Shown here: positions 35,083 through 44,193 of the stretch, one piece after another
How positions within the stretch are numbered: position 1 is the first letter of the stretch
Layout of the letters: every line of letters starts with the position of its first letter
Assembly: GCF_900104355.1 (NCBI RefSeq)
Contig: NZ_FNIY01000002.1
Coordinates: 310,001 to 374,000, forward strand
Direction of reading: 5' to 3'
DNA from: Phyllobacterium sp. OV277
GTDB lineage: Bacteria > Pseudomonadota > Alphaproteobacteria > Rhizobiales > Rhizobiaceae
DNA length: 64,000 nucleotides
Position numbers and translations under genes: made by a program
The notes under the pieces: generated by a model
Databases searched by the model: none
Told to the model about the DNA's origin: nothing
Seen by the model: only the letters and a program-made list of their open reading frames with translations

Positions 35083-36057
35083 CTATCGCTCTTTCACATA
35101 AGCCACGCCGCCCGCCTTGGGCGGGATTGCCTTGCCGATGAAACCGGCAAGCAGCACGATGGTGAGAATGTAAGGCAGGGCCTGCATCAGCTGTACCGGA
35201 ACTTCACCAATCAATGGCAAAGGATGGCCCTGATTGCGGATGGCAAAAGCATCAAGGAAACCGAAGAGCAGGCAGGCAAACATGGCCTGTACCGGACGCC
35301 ACTTGGCAAAAATCAGCGCAGCCAGTGCGATGTAACCCTTGCCTGCGGTCATGTCCCGGCCAAACCCTGCGCCATCTGCCGTGGAGAGATAGGCACCGGC
35401 AATGCCACAAAGCAGGCCGCAGCAGATAACGGCCCGGTAGCGCAACCAAGGCACGGAAATACCGGCGGTATCAACGGCCGCAGGATTTTCGCCAACAGCG
35501 CGCAGACGCAGGCCAAAGCGCGTACGGTACAATACCCACCAGGTAAACGGGACAAGCAGGAAGGCCACATAAACAAGCAGGGGACGACCCGAAATGAACC
35601 CGGAATAGAACGGGCCAATCACGGGAATATCGCGCAATGCCTCTGCACCCGGAAGATCGATTGCATTGAATCTGGCCGCATCCGCAATCGGGGGTGTTCG
35701 CCCACCCTGCTTGAACCAGGCCTGCCCAAGCATCACTGTCGTTCCGGCGGCAATAAAATTGATGGCCATGCCGGATACAATCTGATTGCCGCGATGGGTG
35801 ATCGAGGCAAAACCGTGTACCAGACCAAGCGCGACGGACACGAGCACGGCGGCAAGGAGACCAATATAGGCTGAGCCGGTATAGGCAGCAGTTGCAGCAG
35901 CAGCAAAAGCGCCTGCCAGCATCTTTCCTTCCAGGCCAATATCAAAAATACCGGCGCGTTCCGAATAAAGCCCGGCCAGACAGGCAAGCAAAAGCGGAAC
36001 CGAAAGGCGGACTGTTGCATCCAATACCTGAGCCGTTGCTATCAAGAAGTCCATCAT
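35083..36057 (-). CDS. Nucleoside ABC transporter permease 2
   Basis: A 324-residue inner membrane protein of the BPD_transp_2 family (eight to ten helices; LYSERAGIFDIGLEGKMLAGAF near the N-terminus, typical of the second permease of BMP-type nucleoside importers). It pairs with the permease encoded upstream and overlaps it by four bases. The C-terminus continues to within one base of cdd, tying uptake to salvage. Confidence 0.92.
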   Translation of the reverse strand: MMDFLIATAQVLDATVRLSVPLLLACLAGLYSERAGIFDIGLEGKMLAGAFAAAATAAYTGSAYIGLLAAVLVSVALGLVHGFASITHRGNQIVSGMAINFIAAGTTVMLGQAWFKQGGRTPPIADAARFNAIDLPGAEALRDIPVIGPFYSGFISGRPLLVYVAFLLVPFTWWVLYRTRFGLRLRAVGENPAAVDTAGISVPWLRYRAVICCGLLCGIAGAYLSTADGAGFGRDMTAGKGYIALAALIFAKWRPVQAMFACLLFGFLDAFAIRNQGHPLPLIGEVPVQLMQALPYILTIVLLAGFIGKAIPPKAGGVAYVKER

Positions 36058-37199
36058 TGTCCCCCTCCTGTCGCTACCGCGGGTGTCGCTTGTTGTTTGG
36101 TCCGGGCCAAACGCTGGAAAAGACGCAACAGAGATGGCCGGAACATATGCTCCAACGCTCCGGCGAACAGAATGACCAGCCCCTGAATGATCACGATCAT
36201 ATCGCGGGAAATATTGGGCATGTCGAACGCGATTTCCGCGCCACCCTGATAGAGTACGCCAAAGAGGATTGCAGCCAGGACAATGCCCACCGGGTGCGAA
36301 CGGCCCATAAGCGCGACGGCGATGCCAACGAAGCCGGCTCCGGCGACAAACTCAAGCTGCATACGATGCTGTGCACCCATGATCGGATTGATAGCCGCCA
36401 TACCGGCAAGAGCACCCGAAATCAGCATTGTCACGATCGTGATGCGCACTTCACTGATACCAGCATAGCGCGCCGCCTTGGGACTGTGGCCCATGGTGCG
36501 GATTTCGTAGCCGAGCTTGGTCCGCCAGATCAGCAGCCAGACGACAAAGGCTGCGACCAAAGCCAAGAGAAAGCTGATATTGAGCGGCGCGGAGCGCATG
36601 TTGAGGCCGAACATACCGAGCAGCCAACCAAGATCCGGCAATTGACCGCCCGGACCAAAAACACGGGTTTCCGGCGCCTGTGTGCCCGGTGCTTTCAGAA
36701 TGCCGACCAGCAGATAGACCATCAGGCTGGCACCGATAAAATTGAACATGATCGTGGTGATGACCACGTGCGAGCCACGCTTGGCCTGCAACCAAGCCGG
36801 AATGAAAGCCCAGAGCGCGCCAACAATAGCCGAGGCGATAATAGCCAGCGGAAAAGTCAGCCACCACGGCAGAACACTGCCAAGACCTAGCCCGACCAGA
36901 GCAACACCCAGCCCACCGACATAGGCCTGCCCTTCGCCGCCAATATTGAACAGGCCGCAATGGAAGGCCACGGCCACGCAAAGGCCGGTGAAAATGAAGT
37001 TGGTGGCGTAGTAAAGCGTGTAGCCAATACCATCGCCGGAGCCAAGCGCGCCCTTGACCATCAGGACGGCGGCATCGATTGGGCTTTCCCCGACCAGAAG
37101 AACAACAAGACCTGCAACGAAAAACGCCACGATCACATTGATCAACGGCAGGAGGCCGTAGTCAGCCCATGCGGGCAATTTGGCAAAAGGCTGGCTCAT
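36054..37199 (-). CDS. Nucleoside ABC transporter permease 1
   Basis: A 381-residue membrane protein of the same family, with about nine helices, FHCGLFNIGGEGQAYVGGL and SPKAARYAGISEVRITI (the contact helix for the ATPase). Both ends overlap neighbours by four bases. The transporter resembles the YufOPQ/Nup nucleoside importers. Confidence 0.92.
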   Translation of the reverse strand: MSQPFAKLPAWADYGLLPLINVIVAFFVAGLVVLLVGESPIDAAVLMVKGALGSGDGIGYTLYYATNFIFTGLCVAVAFHCGLFNIGGEGQAYVGGLGVALVGLGLGSVLPWWLTFPLAIIASAIVGALWAFIPAWLQAKRGSHVVITTIMFNFIGASLMVYLLVGILKAPGTQAPETRVFGPGGQLPDLGWLLGMFGLNMRSAPLNISFLLALVAAFVVWLLIWRTKLGYEIRTMGHSPKAARYAGISEVRITIVTMLISGALAGMAAINPIMGAQHRMQLEFVAGAGFVGIAVALMGRSHPVGIVLAAILFGVLYQGGAEIAFDMPNISRDMIVIIQGLVILFAGALEHMFRPSLLRLFQRLARTKQQATPAVATGGGQ

Positions 37200-37750
37200 G
37201 GCAGGGCCTCAATGATGGCATCAGAAGTGGAAATTTTGGCATATTCGCCATCAAGAATGGAAAGCGTCAGGGCGTGGACATCTTCGGCAGACCAGTTTTT
37301 GCCTTGATGATCCTTGCGATCAATGCTCGCTACCGCATCCTCGGGGACGACCACCTCAAATCCGAGATTGGCGGCCATGCGCACAGTTGCGTCGACAGAA
37401 TTCTCCAGCAAGACACCTGTGACCACCAAGCTACGCACCTGCAATTCATCAAGCACGTCCATCAGATCAGTACCGATAAAGGCATTATTGGTGCGCTTGT
37501 CGACAACCGGTTCTCCGACCTGCGGAGCGACTTCGGATTTGAACTCATTGCCCTCGGTTCCGGGACGATAGGGCGATTGCGGATCGGTGGAATCATGCTT
37601 GATGTGGACAATGGGCAGGCGGCGCTCGCGCCAGGCACCCAGCAGGCGGGCAATATGCTGTTCCGCTTCGGGCTGGCCACGGCGACCCCATTTGGGATCA
37701 TCGATTGCATGTTGTACGTCAATCACAAGAAGCGCCTGGGTAACGCTCAT
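37196..37750 (-). CDS. Isochorismatase-family protein with Ser in place of the catalytic Cys
   Basis: A 184-residue Rossmann-like cysteine hydrolase homologue. The conserved Asp11 (LLVIDVQ) and Lys85 (VVDKRTNNAF) are present, but the nucleophile position is Ser118 (GVLLENSVDATVRMA). The NSVxAT pattern may define a subfamily rather than a dead enzyme. It is embedded between the ABC ATPase and permease genes, overlapping each by four bases, which suggests a role with nucleosides or their breakdown products. Nicotinamide-riboside-like substrates are a guess only. Confidence 0.85.
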   Translation of the reverse strand: MSVTQALLVIDVQHAIDDPKWGRRGQPEAEQHIARLLGAWRERRLPIVHIKHDSTDPQSPYRPGTEGNEFKSEVAPQVGEPVVDKRTNNAFIGTDLMDVLDELQVRSLVVTGVLLENSVDATVRMAANLGFEVVVPEDAVASIDRKDHQGKNWSAEDVHALTLSILDGEYAKISTSDAIIEALP

Positions 37751-39279
37751 TCTGCGGCCTCCTGCTGTTCGACACCTGCCATGAGGAGACCGAGTTCACC
37801 TTCGCTTGCATCCGAATCCCGCTCGCCGACGATGCGACCGGCGAACATCACCAGAATGCGATCCGACAATGAACGGATTTCATCCAGTTCCACGGAAACG
37901 AGCAGAACCGCCTTTCCCGCATCGCGCATTTCGATGATGCGCTTGTGGATGAACTCAATCGCACCCACGTCAACACCGCGCGTCGGCTGGCCAATAATCA
38001 GCACACCCGGATCGCGCTCGATCTCACGCGCCAAAACGATCTTCTGCTGATTGCCGCCGGAAAAATTGGCGGTTTTCAAACGCGGATCGCTGGGGCGGAT
38101 ATCGTATTTCTCAATCTTCTTGCGGGCATCGGCCTGTATGGCCTGAATGTCGAGAAATGGTCCATTGAGATAGAGCGGATCATCATGATAACCGAGAATG
38201 GAATTCTCATATTCTTCAAAGGCCAGAACGAGGCCCATATGGTGACGATCTTCAGGAACATGGGCGAGACCGCGATCGCGCAATTCACCCGGATCAGCAG
38301 CACCTGTTATATCGATGACCTGACCATCGAGAAGCACCCGGCCGGAGACCGCAGTGCGAATACCCGCAACCGTTTCGATGAGCTGCGACTGGCCATTGCC
38401 TGCCACCCCGGCGATGCCGACGATCTCACCGGCCCGGACGGTGAAGGATGCATTGTCCACCATGATAACGCCGCGACTGTCGCGCACGGTGAGATTTTCC
38501 ACCGAGAGCTTCACCTCACCCGGCTTGGCTTCGCCCTTCTGCACACGCAGAAGCACCCGGCGGCCAACCATCAACTCAGCCAGTTCCTCGACCGTTGTTT
38601 CGGTTGTCTTGCGGGTTGCCACCATGGAGCCCTGCCGCATCACAGACACATTGTCGGTAACAGCCATGATCTCGCGCAATTTATGCGTGATGAGGACAAT
38701 GGTTTTGCCCTGCGCCTTCAACTGCTCCAAAATCCGGAACAGGTGATCAGCTTCAGCGGGTGTCAAAACACCTGTTGGTTCATCCAGCACGAGAATTTCC
38801 GCGCCGCGATACAGCGCTTTCAAGATTTCCACACGCTGCTGCAAACCAACCGGCAATTCTTCAATCAGCGCGTCGGGATCGACATCAAGCTGATATTCCT
38901 GTTCCAGCCGTTTCAGTTCGGCACGGGCTTTGGCGATACCGCGCTTGAGGAGTGGCGCGCCTTCTACACCGAGCATGACATTTTCAAGCACAGTGAAATT
39001 TTCCACCAGCATGAAGTGCTGATGCACCATGCCAATGCCAAGCGCGATGGCGGTATTGGGATCGCTGATCCGGGCAGGCGCCCCATTAATGCGGATTTCT
39101 CCATTATCGGCTTGATAGAAGCCATAGAGAATGGACATCAGCGTGGACTTGCCAGCGCCATTCTCCCCAATGATGCCGTGAATAGTGCCTTTTTCAACGC
39201 GCAAATGGATATCACGATTGGCATGAACGGCACCAAAACGCTTATCAATCCCCACAAGTTCAATTGCCGATTCTGCCAT
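37747..39279 (-). CDS. Nucleoside ABC transporter ATPase (two ABC domains)
   Basis: A 510-residue protein with two fused nucleotide-binding domains. The first has GENGAGKST, LPVGLQQRVEIL and LVLDEPT and is intact. The second has the degenerate Walker A GVAGNGQSQ usual for sugar and nucleoside importers, FSGGNQQKIVLARE and QPTRGVD. It drives the two permeases below it. It is the first gene of the operon that ends with deoA. Confidence 0.95.
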   Translation of the reverse strand: MAESAIELVGIDKRFGAVHANRDIHLRVEKGTIHGIIGENGAGKSTLMSILYGFYQADNGEIRINGAPARISDPNTAIALGIGMVHQHFMLVENFTVLENVMLGVEGAPLLKRGIAKARAELKRLEQEYQLDVDPDALIEELPVGLQQRVEILKALYRGAEILVLDEPTGVLTPAEADHLFRILEQLKAQGKTIVLITHKLREIMAVTDNVSVMRQGSMVATRKTTETTVEELAELMVGRRVLLRVQKGEAKPGEVKLSVENLTVRDSRGVIMVDNASFTVRAGEIVGIAGVAGNGQSQLIETVAGIRTAVSGRVLLDGQVIDITGAADPGELRDRGLAHVPEDRHHMGLVLAFEEYENSILGYHDDPLYLNGPFLDIQAIQADARKKIEKYDIRPSDPRLKTANFSGGNQQKIVLAREIERDPGVLIIGQPTRGVDVGAIEFIHKRIIEMRDAGKAVLLVSVELDEIRSLSDRILVMFAGRIVGERDSDASEGELGLLMAGVEQQEAAE

Positions 39280-39426
39280 GTCCCCATCCGCTGTTGATCA
39301 GCTTTTTACGTCTTTTCGAACTTTCGACCCTAACACGGGATTATTTTCTTTCCAGTCAAGAATTACACGATTCACATTCCATCGCGGCTCTCGACAAGCT
39401 TACCCCTGCTCTGGCAATCTCCTGAT

Positions 39427-40611
39427 ATGACCGACCAGATTGCTCCCTTTGCCTTCCATACCACGCCGCGCATCGTCTTTGCGGCTGGCGCCAGCGGTGA
39501 TGTCGCCACCCATCTGCGCATACAGCCCAAAGACCGGCTGCTTATCGTCACAGACGCAACCATCCTTGCCTTGGGACTGGCGCAACCAGCCATCGCCAGT
39601 CTGCAAGCCGCCGGAGCGGATATCACGGTGTTCGGCGAGGTGGAAGCGGACCCATCGCTAAAAACACTGTTAAGTGCGGTCGAAATGGCCCGTGAGAACA
39701 GTGTGAACCATGTTCTCGGATTTGGCGGCGGTTCGTCGCTTGACGTGGCCAAACTGGTAGCGCTGCTGGCTGGCTCCAATGAGAATTTCGATGACGCCTG
39801 GGGCGTTGGAAACGCCAAGGGCCCGCGCCTGAAACTGACACTGATCCCAACCACGGCGGGAACGGGTTCCGAGGTGACACCCGTCTCCATTATTACCGTG
39901 AGCGGCAGCGAAAAACGCGGCGTGTCGTCACCGCTGATCCTGCCGGACGTGGCTTTGCTTGATCCTGATCTTACCCTCGGTCTTCCGCCGCATGTTACCG
40001 CAGCCACCGGTATTGATGCCATGGTGCATGCCATTGAGGCCTACGCGTCAAAGAATGCCAATAATAATCCTGTCTCACGCGCACTTGCTGTGGAAGCGCT
40101 GCGCCTGCTTGGGGCGAACATCGAAACGGCGGTCTTTAACGGCAAGGACAAGGCTGCGCGTTCAGCCATGCTGCTCGGTTCAATGCTGGCAGGACAAGCC
40201 TTTGCCAATTCGCCCGTCGCCGCCGTCCATGCCCTCGCCTATCCCATCGGTGGGACGTTCCATGTGCCGCATGGTTTGTCCAATGCCTTGGTTTTGCCCC
40301 ATGTGCTGCGTTACAACGCCGCCGAATCCACAAACGGGGCGGCGGGGCTTTATGCAGCACTGGCACCTCATGCATTTGCAGATATCAATGTGAGCGGGGG
40401 AATACAGCTCATTTGCAACAGCTTTATTGATCGCTTGGCCGAACTCTCGGCAAAACTCGGGCTTCAGACCCGGTTGCGGGATGTTGGCATTGGCGAGGGC
40501 GATCTGGCCTTCATGGCTACTGATGCCATGAAACAGGGGCGGCTTCTGGTCAACAATCCACGCGACGTGACTGAGGCCGATGCCTTGGCGATCTATAGAA
40601 CGGCCTGGTAA
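39427..40611 (+). CDS. Iron-containing alcohol dehydrogenase
   Basis: A 394-residue group III ADH. The NAD loop is FGGGSSLDVAK, and the iron ligands are in ATGIDAMVHAIEAY and HALAYPIGGTFHVPHGLSNA. Such enzymes oxidise small alcohols or reduce aldehydes, including lactaldehyde and 1,3-propanediol types. It is divergent from the nucleoside operon and may form a unit with slyX (11 bp) and the GNAT gene (12 bp). The substrate is not predicted. Confidence 0.92.
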   Translation: MTDQIAPFAFHTTPRIVFAAGASGDVATHLRIQPKDRLLIVTDATILALGLAQPAIASLQAAGADITVFGEVEADPSLKTLLSAVEMARENSVNHVLGFGGGSSLDVAKLVALLAGSNENFDDAWGVGNAKGPRLKLTLIPTTAGTGSEVTPVSIITVSGSEKRGVSSPLILPDVALLDPDLTLGLPPHVTAATGIDAMVHAIEAYASKNANNNPVSRALAVEALRLLGANIETAVFNGKDKAARSAMLLGSMLAGQAFANSPVAAVHALAYPIGGTFHVPHGLSNALVLPHVLRYNAAESTNGAAGLYAALAPHAFADINVSGGIQLICNSFIDRLAELSAKLGLQTRLRDVGIGEGDLAFMATDAMKQGRLLVNNPRDVTEADALAIYRTAW

Positions 40612-40622
40612 CGGAGACAGGG

Positions 40623-40832
40623 ATGACTGCTGATACGGACCGCGTCACCAAGCTTGAAATTCTTGTGACGGAACAGGAAAAGACCATTGAGGAGCTTTCC
40701 ACCCAAATTGCCGAGCAATGGAGGGTGATCGAGGGTATGCGCCGCAAGCTTGATGCCTTGACGGACCGCTTCCTCGTTCTGGAAGAGCAAACTGCGCCGG
40801 ACGTTCCGGTGACCAAACCACCCCACTGGTAG
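40623..40832 (+). CDS. slyX: SlyX-family protein
   Basis: A 69-residue protein: a coiled coil (KLEILVTEQEKTIEELSTQI) ending in the hallmark Pro-rich tail PPHW. SlyX proteins are widespread, and their function is unknown. It lies between the Fe-ADH and GNAT genes on the same strand with short gaps. Confidence 0.92.
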   Translation: MTADTDRVTKLEILVTEQEKTIEELSTQIAEQWRVIEGMRRKLDALTDRFLVLEEQTAPDVPVTKPPHW

Positions 40833-40844
40833 GCACAAATCCCA

Positions 40845-41300
40845 ATGATCACTGTTGAACCTCTGGAAAATCGTCCCGAACTTGTTCCCGTGTGCGCACG
40901 CTGGAATTTCCATGAATGGGGGCAGGCCTATGGCAGGACCATGGAGCAGACGGTCGACGCCCTGATGCCCATGCTCGATCCGGATAGCCGGCAAAAGGCG
41001 TTTGTTGCACTCGTATCCGGGATACCATCAGGCCTTGTGCTTTTGATCGATAATGATCTGGACAGCCACGAACATCTGACGCCATGGCTTGCCAGCCTTT
41101 ACGTTGCCCCCGCCTTCCGCAACAAAGGCATTGGAAAGCAATTGATAGCAGCCGCGGAAGAAGCCGCCAGAAGTCAGGGCCACGAAGAACTATACCTCTA
41201 TACGGACAAACCCGATTATTACCGGTCCGTTGGCTGGCAACCGCATGAAGAGCTTGCCGGTGAAAATCAGGGTATGACGATTCTCAACCGCAATCTTTGA
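40845..41300 (+). CDS. GNAT N-acetyltransferase
   Basis: A 151-residue GNAT protein: LASLYVAPAFRNKGIGKQLI with the acetyl-CoA loop, then LYLYTDKPDYYRSVGWQ. The N-terminus (VPVCARWNFHEWG) matches a subgroup sometimes fused to or beside small-molecule resistance genes. It ends one base before the convergent LysE gene stop. Substrate unknown. Confidence 0.88.
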   Translation: MITVEPLENRPELVPVCARWNFHEWGQAYGRTMEQTVDALMPMLDPDSRQKAFVALVSGIPSGLVLLIDNDLDSHEHLTPWLASLYVAPAFRNKGIGKQLIAAAEEAARSQGHEELYLYTDKPDYYRSVGWQPHEELAGENQGMTILNRNL

Positions 41301-41936
41301 TCAGATCCGGTGCGCCTTGAATGCTTCCACAATCAGCTTCAAGCCGAGCGCACCCATAACCGCCCCCGCACCACGATCAATCCACGCCTTGAAACCGGCA
41401 TAGGTAGCGCGGGCTCTGGCCGTCGAAAACATGGTGGCGACGAACATGTACCAGCCCGTTTCAATGAGAAACACCATGGGCGGCAGGGCGAGCAAAAGCC
41501 AAAGGGGCGCATTGGCTGGTAAAAGTGCAGCAAACAGGCTGGCATAAACAATTGCCGTTTTTGGATTGCTCAGCTGTGTCATCAACGCAAACGAAAAAGA
41601 CCGGGTCACGGACATCCGCGCGCCGGTTCCCGGCAGGGCCAAGGGCTCGGAAGCGCTGTTCCAGATGCGGATGGCGACATAAACCAGATAGGCTCCACCA
41701 GCCACTTTCAGGATCAGATAAAGCCATTCGACCTGCATCAACAAAGCAGTCAGCCCCAGAACGGCAAGACAGCTGAAGATCGTACCGCCAATGCCCATGC
41801 CAAGTGCTGCCGCAAGTCCATGCAGGCGCGGCGAGGTGATGGCGATACGGGAAACGAGAACAAAGCTCGGGCCGGGGCTCATGGCTCCCAGCAGCAGAAC
41901 TCCAAGAATACTGAAGAAAACGGCTATCGCAGACAT
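41301..41936 (-). CDS. LysE-family exporter
   Basis: A 211-residue membrane protein of six helices with MSPGPSFVLVSRIAITSPRLHGLAAALG, the LysE/RhtB signature. It is a second, distinct member from that at 16578. Predicted substrates are amino acids or derivatives. It stands between the convergent GNAT gene and the BMP gene. Confidence 0.88.
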   Translation of the reverse strand: MSAIAVFFSILGVLLLGAMSPGPSFVLVSRIAITSPRLHGLAAALGMGIGGTIFSCLAVLGLTALLMQVEWLYLILKVAGGAYLVYVAIRIWNSASEPLALPGTGARMSVTRSFSFALMTQLSNPKTAIVYASLFAALLPANAPLWLLLALPPMVFLIETGWYMFVATMFSTARARATYAGFKAWIDRGAGAVMGALGLKLIVEAFKAHRI

Positions 41937-42093
41937 AGGGCATCCTCCTTGGATTGGAACAAGCTGCCCAGGCGCGCGGCATTTTAAATCTGCGCTTCCC
42001 GATGGTGCCCCATCTCAATGCGCCAGTTGCGCAGGTGGGCATAATCTCACAATCCGACGGGAAGACAAGCAGACGTTGGTGGCAAAAAACAAA

Positions 42094-42117
42094 GCCGCCG
42101 GTCATGCAACCGGCGGC
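42094..42117 (-). terminator. Rho-independent terminator of the BMP gene
   Basis: Stem GCCGCCGGT / ACCGGCGGC with a six-base loop, followed on the minus strand by TTTGTTTTTTG. It lies about 45 bases past the BMP stop. Confidence 0.9.
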
Positions 42118-42134
42118 TCGTCAAATAATTAGAG

Positions 42135-42179
42135 AATCAGCCCTTGTAAGGGCAGAAAAATCAGCCCTTGTAAGGGCAG
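42135..42179 (-). repeat. 24-nt tandem repeat at the BMP gene end
   Basis: The 21-mer aatcagcccttgtaagggcag occurs at 42135 and again at 42159, a period of 24. The second copy is the true end of the gene (CPYKG and stop). The first, after the stop, repeats the same codons in frame, including a second TGA. Each copy contains the small hairpin GCCCTT-gt-AAGGGC. Confidence 0.93.
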
Positions 42180-43159
42180 GCATTGTCCGTGTTGTAGTTG
42201 TGAACCTTGACCTTGCCCGAGATAATGTCGGCCTTGGCGGTTTCCACTGCCTTCTTGACATCATCGGTCAGAAGTTTGGCGTTGTTTTCGTCTGCGGCAT
42301 AGTCAACACCGCCTTCCTTGACGCCGAGAACATTGACGCCCGCTGTGAACTTGCCATCCGCGCCATCCTTGAAAGCATTATATGTGGCAACATCGACACG
42401 CTTCAACATGGAGGTCAGAACCTTGCCCGGATGCAGGCCGTTCTGGTTGGAGTCAACGCCAATGCTAAGCTTGTTCAAATCAGCAGCCTTTTGCAATACA
42501 CCGATGCCGGTACCGCCAGCCGCAGCGAAGATTACGTCCGAACCCTGATCGATCTGAGACTTGGCAATTTCACCGCCCTTGGCAGGATCATTCCACGCAG
42601 CGGGTGTATCGCCAGTCATGTTCTGGATAACCTTGGCATCCGGATTGGTTGCCTTGACCCCGCCGACATAGCCGCAGGCGAAGTTGCGGATCAATGGAAC
42701 GTCCATACCGCCAACGAAACTGACAGTGCCTGTTTTTGACGACTTGGCGGCGATGACGCCGACAAGATAAGAACCTTCATTGTCGTTGAAGACAACCGAG
42801 CGCACATTCGGCTTGTCAACGACAGCATCGATGATGACGAACTTGGTATCGGGAAATTCCGTCGATACTTTTTCAATCGCCGCAGCGGCGGAGAAACCGG
42901 CAATCACGATCGGTGAATTGCCATCGGAAGCGAATTTGCGCAGAGCCTGCTCGCGCTGTGCTTCATTCTGGATTTCGAACTCGCGGAATTTTACACCGGA
43001 TTCCTTGGTGTATTTTTCCGCGCCGTGAAATGCAGCCTCATTGAAGGATTTATCGAATTTGCCGCCGAGATCAAAGATCAAGGCAGGTTTATTGTCCGCA
43101 GCATAGGCCGAAACGGACATGGCTGTGGCAGCCAGCAGACCAAGAACAATACGCTTCAT
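42161..43159 (-). CDS. BMP-family nucleoside-binding protein
   Basis: A 332-residue periplasmic binding protein with a Sec signal (cleavage after AYA, residue 20). It shows FDLGGKFDKSFNEAAFHGAEKY and GMDVPLIRNFACGYVGGVKA, both marks of the Bmp/PnrA/Med family that binds purine nucleosides. It most likely feeds the importer encoded at 35083-39279, although four unrelated genes separate them. It has its own leader with an inverted repeat and its own terminator, so it is probably expressed on its own at a high level. Confidence 0.94.
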   Translation of the reverse strand: MKRIVLGLLAATAMSVSAYAADNKPALIFDLGGKFDKSFNEAAFHGAEKYTKESGVKFREFEIQNEAQREQALRKFASDGNSPIVIAGFSAAAAIEKVSTEFPDTKFVIIDAVVDKPNVRSVVFNDNEGSYLVGVIAAKSSKTGTVSFVGGMDVPLIRNFACGYVGGVKATNPDAKVIQNMTGDTPAAWNDPAKGGEIAKSQIDQGSDVIFAAAGGTGIGVLQKAADLNKLSIGVDSNQNGLHPGKVLTSMLKRVDVATYNAFKDGADGKFTAGVNVLGVKEGGVDYAADENNAKLLTDDVKKAVETAKADIISGKVKVHNYNTDNACPYKG

Positions 43160-43272
43160 TTGATACCAACCCTCTGGATTTTGTTAACGAGGACCAACAT
43201 TCTGCTGGTTCCGGAATTCGTTGCGACCTATCCCATTATGGCCGCCCCAAAAAGCAATCTTGCACGGCTCCG

Positions 43273-43297
43273 GGCAAAATTCACGCGGAATTTTGCC
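43273..43297. repeat. Inverted repeat in the BMP gene leader
   Basis: GGCAAAATTC and GAATTTTGCC flank ACGCG, a perfect 10-bp inverted repeat, with extra CCGG pairing outside. It lies about 114 bases before the BMP start. It could be an operator or a leader hairpin. The rest of the 43160-43406 gap shows no gene. Confidence 0.6.
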
Positions 43298-43406
43298 TCC
43301 CGGTCAAATATCAAAGAATAATACAATTTTAACAGAGGCTTAAATGGATTTTACCTGTGGAATAGGACAGGAATATCCATCTTGGATAGACCCTAGCTCA
43401 CCCCTG

Positions 43407-43748
43407 TCAACGGGCCGCAAAGCGCCCTACCCGGTTCTCGCGGCGATATCCCAGCGCATATAGAAGAAAAGCCAGAATGGCGAAAACAACGAAGGTTGGG
43501 GTTTCAAGCACCCAGAGCATCAGGGGATTCCACAAAATGGGATAAAGATGAGCGTTGAAGTAGGTTTCAACGAGGGTAAGCGATGAAGCGGACAGGGATT
43601 GCCAGCTTTCGCGCAAGGATGTGGTGACCAGATGGGACGCGCCGACAGACCGGGCAGCGTCGAGAACCGCCGCAATGATCGCCATGGCAAGAGCTATATA
43701 GGCAAAAAGCCTCAAAACGGGTCGGATCACATCACTCTCCAAAATCAT
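43407..43748 (-). CDS. Small membrane protein of unknown function
   Basis: A 113-residue protein with two strong hydrophobic segments (LFAYIALAMAIIAAVLDAA, about residues 13-31; TPTFVVFAILAFLLYALGY, about 82-101), an amphipathic stretch between them rich in Ser and Thr, and an Arg-rich tail. Its length and layout are seen in conserved rhizobial proteins, but I do not recognise a named family. It stands alone between the BMP gene and the tRNA. Confidence 0.65.
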   Translation of the reverse strand: MILESDVIRPVLRLFAYIALAMAIIAAVLDAARSVGASHLVTTSLRESWQSLSASSLTLVETYFNAHLYPILWNPLMLWVLETPTFVVFAILAFLLYALGYRRENRVGRFAAR

Positions 43749-44102
43749 GATTCAGCGTCGCGCCAGCAACGCAAAAATCGCATTCTAGCGCGGAACATTG
43801 CCCGATTGAATGCGGATTTGGCGATAGTCTGATCCCGGAATGTGAAATTTCCCTGAAAATTCCCAACAATTTCAGAGGCAAACACATGAAAATGCGTCAA
43901 AGCGCAATTATGTTGAAATAGGTGTTGAACAAGTGCTTGTTCTGACTATAGTGCGCGCCGCACAGGGTCGTTGTTGGCTAACCATCTTCAAGTGACTCGC
44001 GCAAATTCCAAAGACTGAGTGACCGATGGTTGACGGTGCTCCTGAGCCGGTTTTTCCGGCTGAGAATGACCAACCCGACCGGCCCCATGCCGGATGATCT
44101 GC
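43749..44102. other. 354-bp spacer before tRNA-Ser
   Basis: No gene is visible. A possible promoter for the tRNA is TTGAAC (43925-43930), 16 bases, TATAGT (43947-43952), about 150 bp upstream of the tRNA. Small inverted repeats such as GAGCCGG/CCGGCT follow at about 44045-44062. Nothing else can be assigned. Confidence 0.4.
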
Positions 44103-44193
44103 GGAGAGGTGGCCGAGTGGTTGAAGGCGCACGCCTGGAAAGTGTGTTTACGTCAAAAGCGTAACGCGGGTTCGAATCCCGCTCTCTCCGCCA
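44103..44193 (+). tRNA. tRNA-Ser (anticodon GGA)
   Basis: A 91-base gene including encoded CCA. The acceptor GGAGAGG pairs with TCTCTCC (one G-T pair). The anticodon loop CTGGAAA gives GGA, reading UCC and UCU. A long variable arm (TTACG...CGTAA) is typical of class II tRNA. The T-arm holds GGTTCGAATCC. Confidence 0.96.

Noticed and set aside
37945-39297. A 450-codon open frame on the plus strand
   Set aside because: It is antisense to the two-domain ABC ATPase, whose motifs are all present on the other strand.
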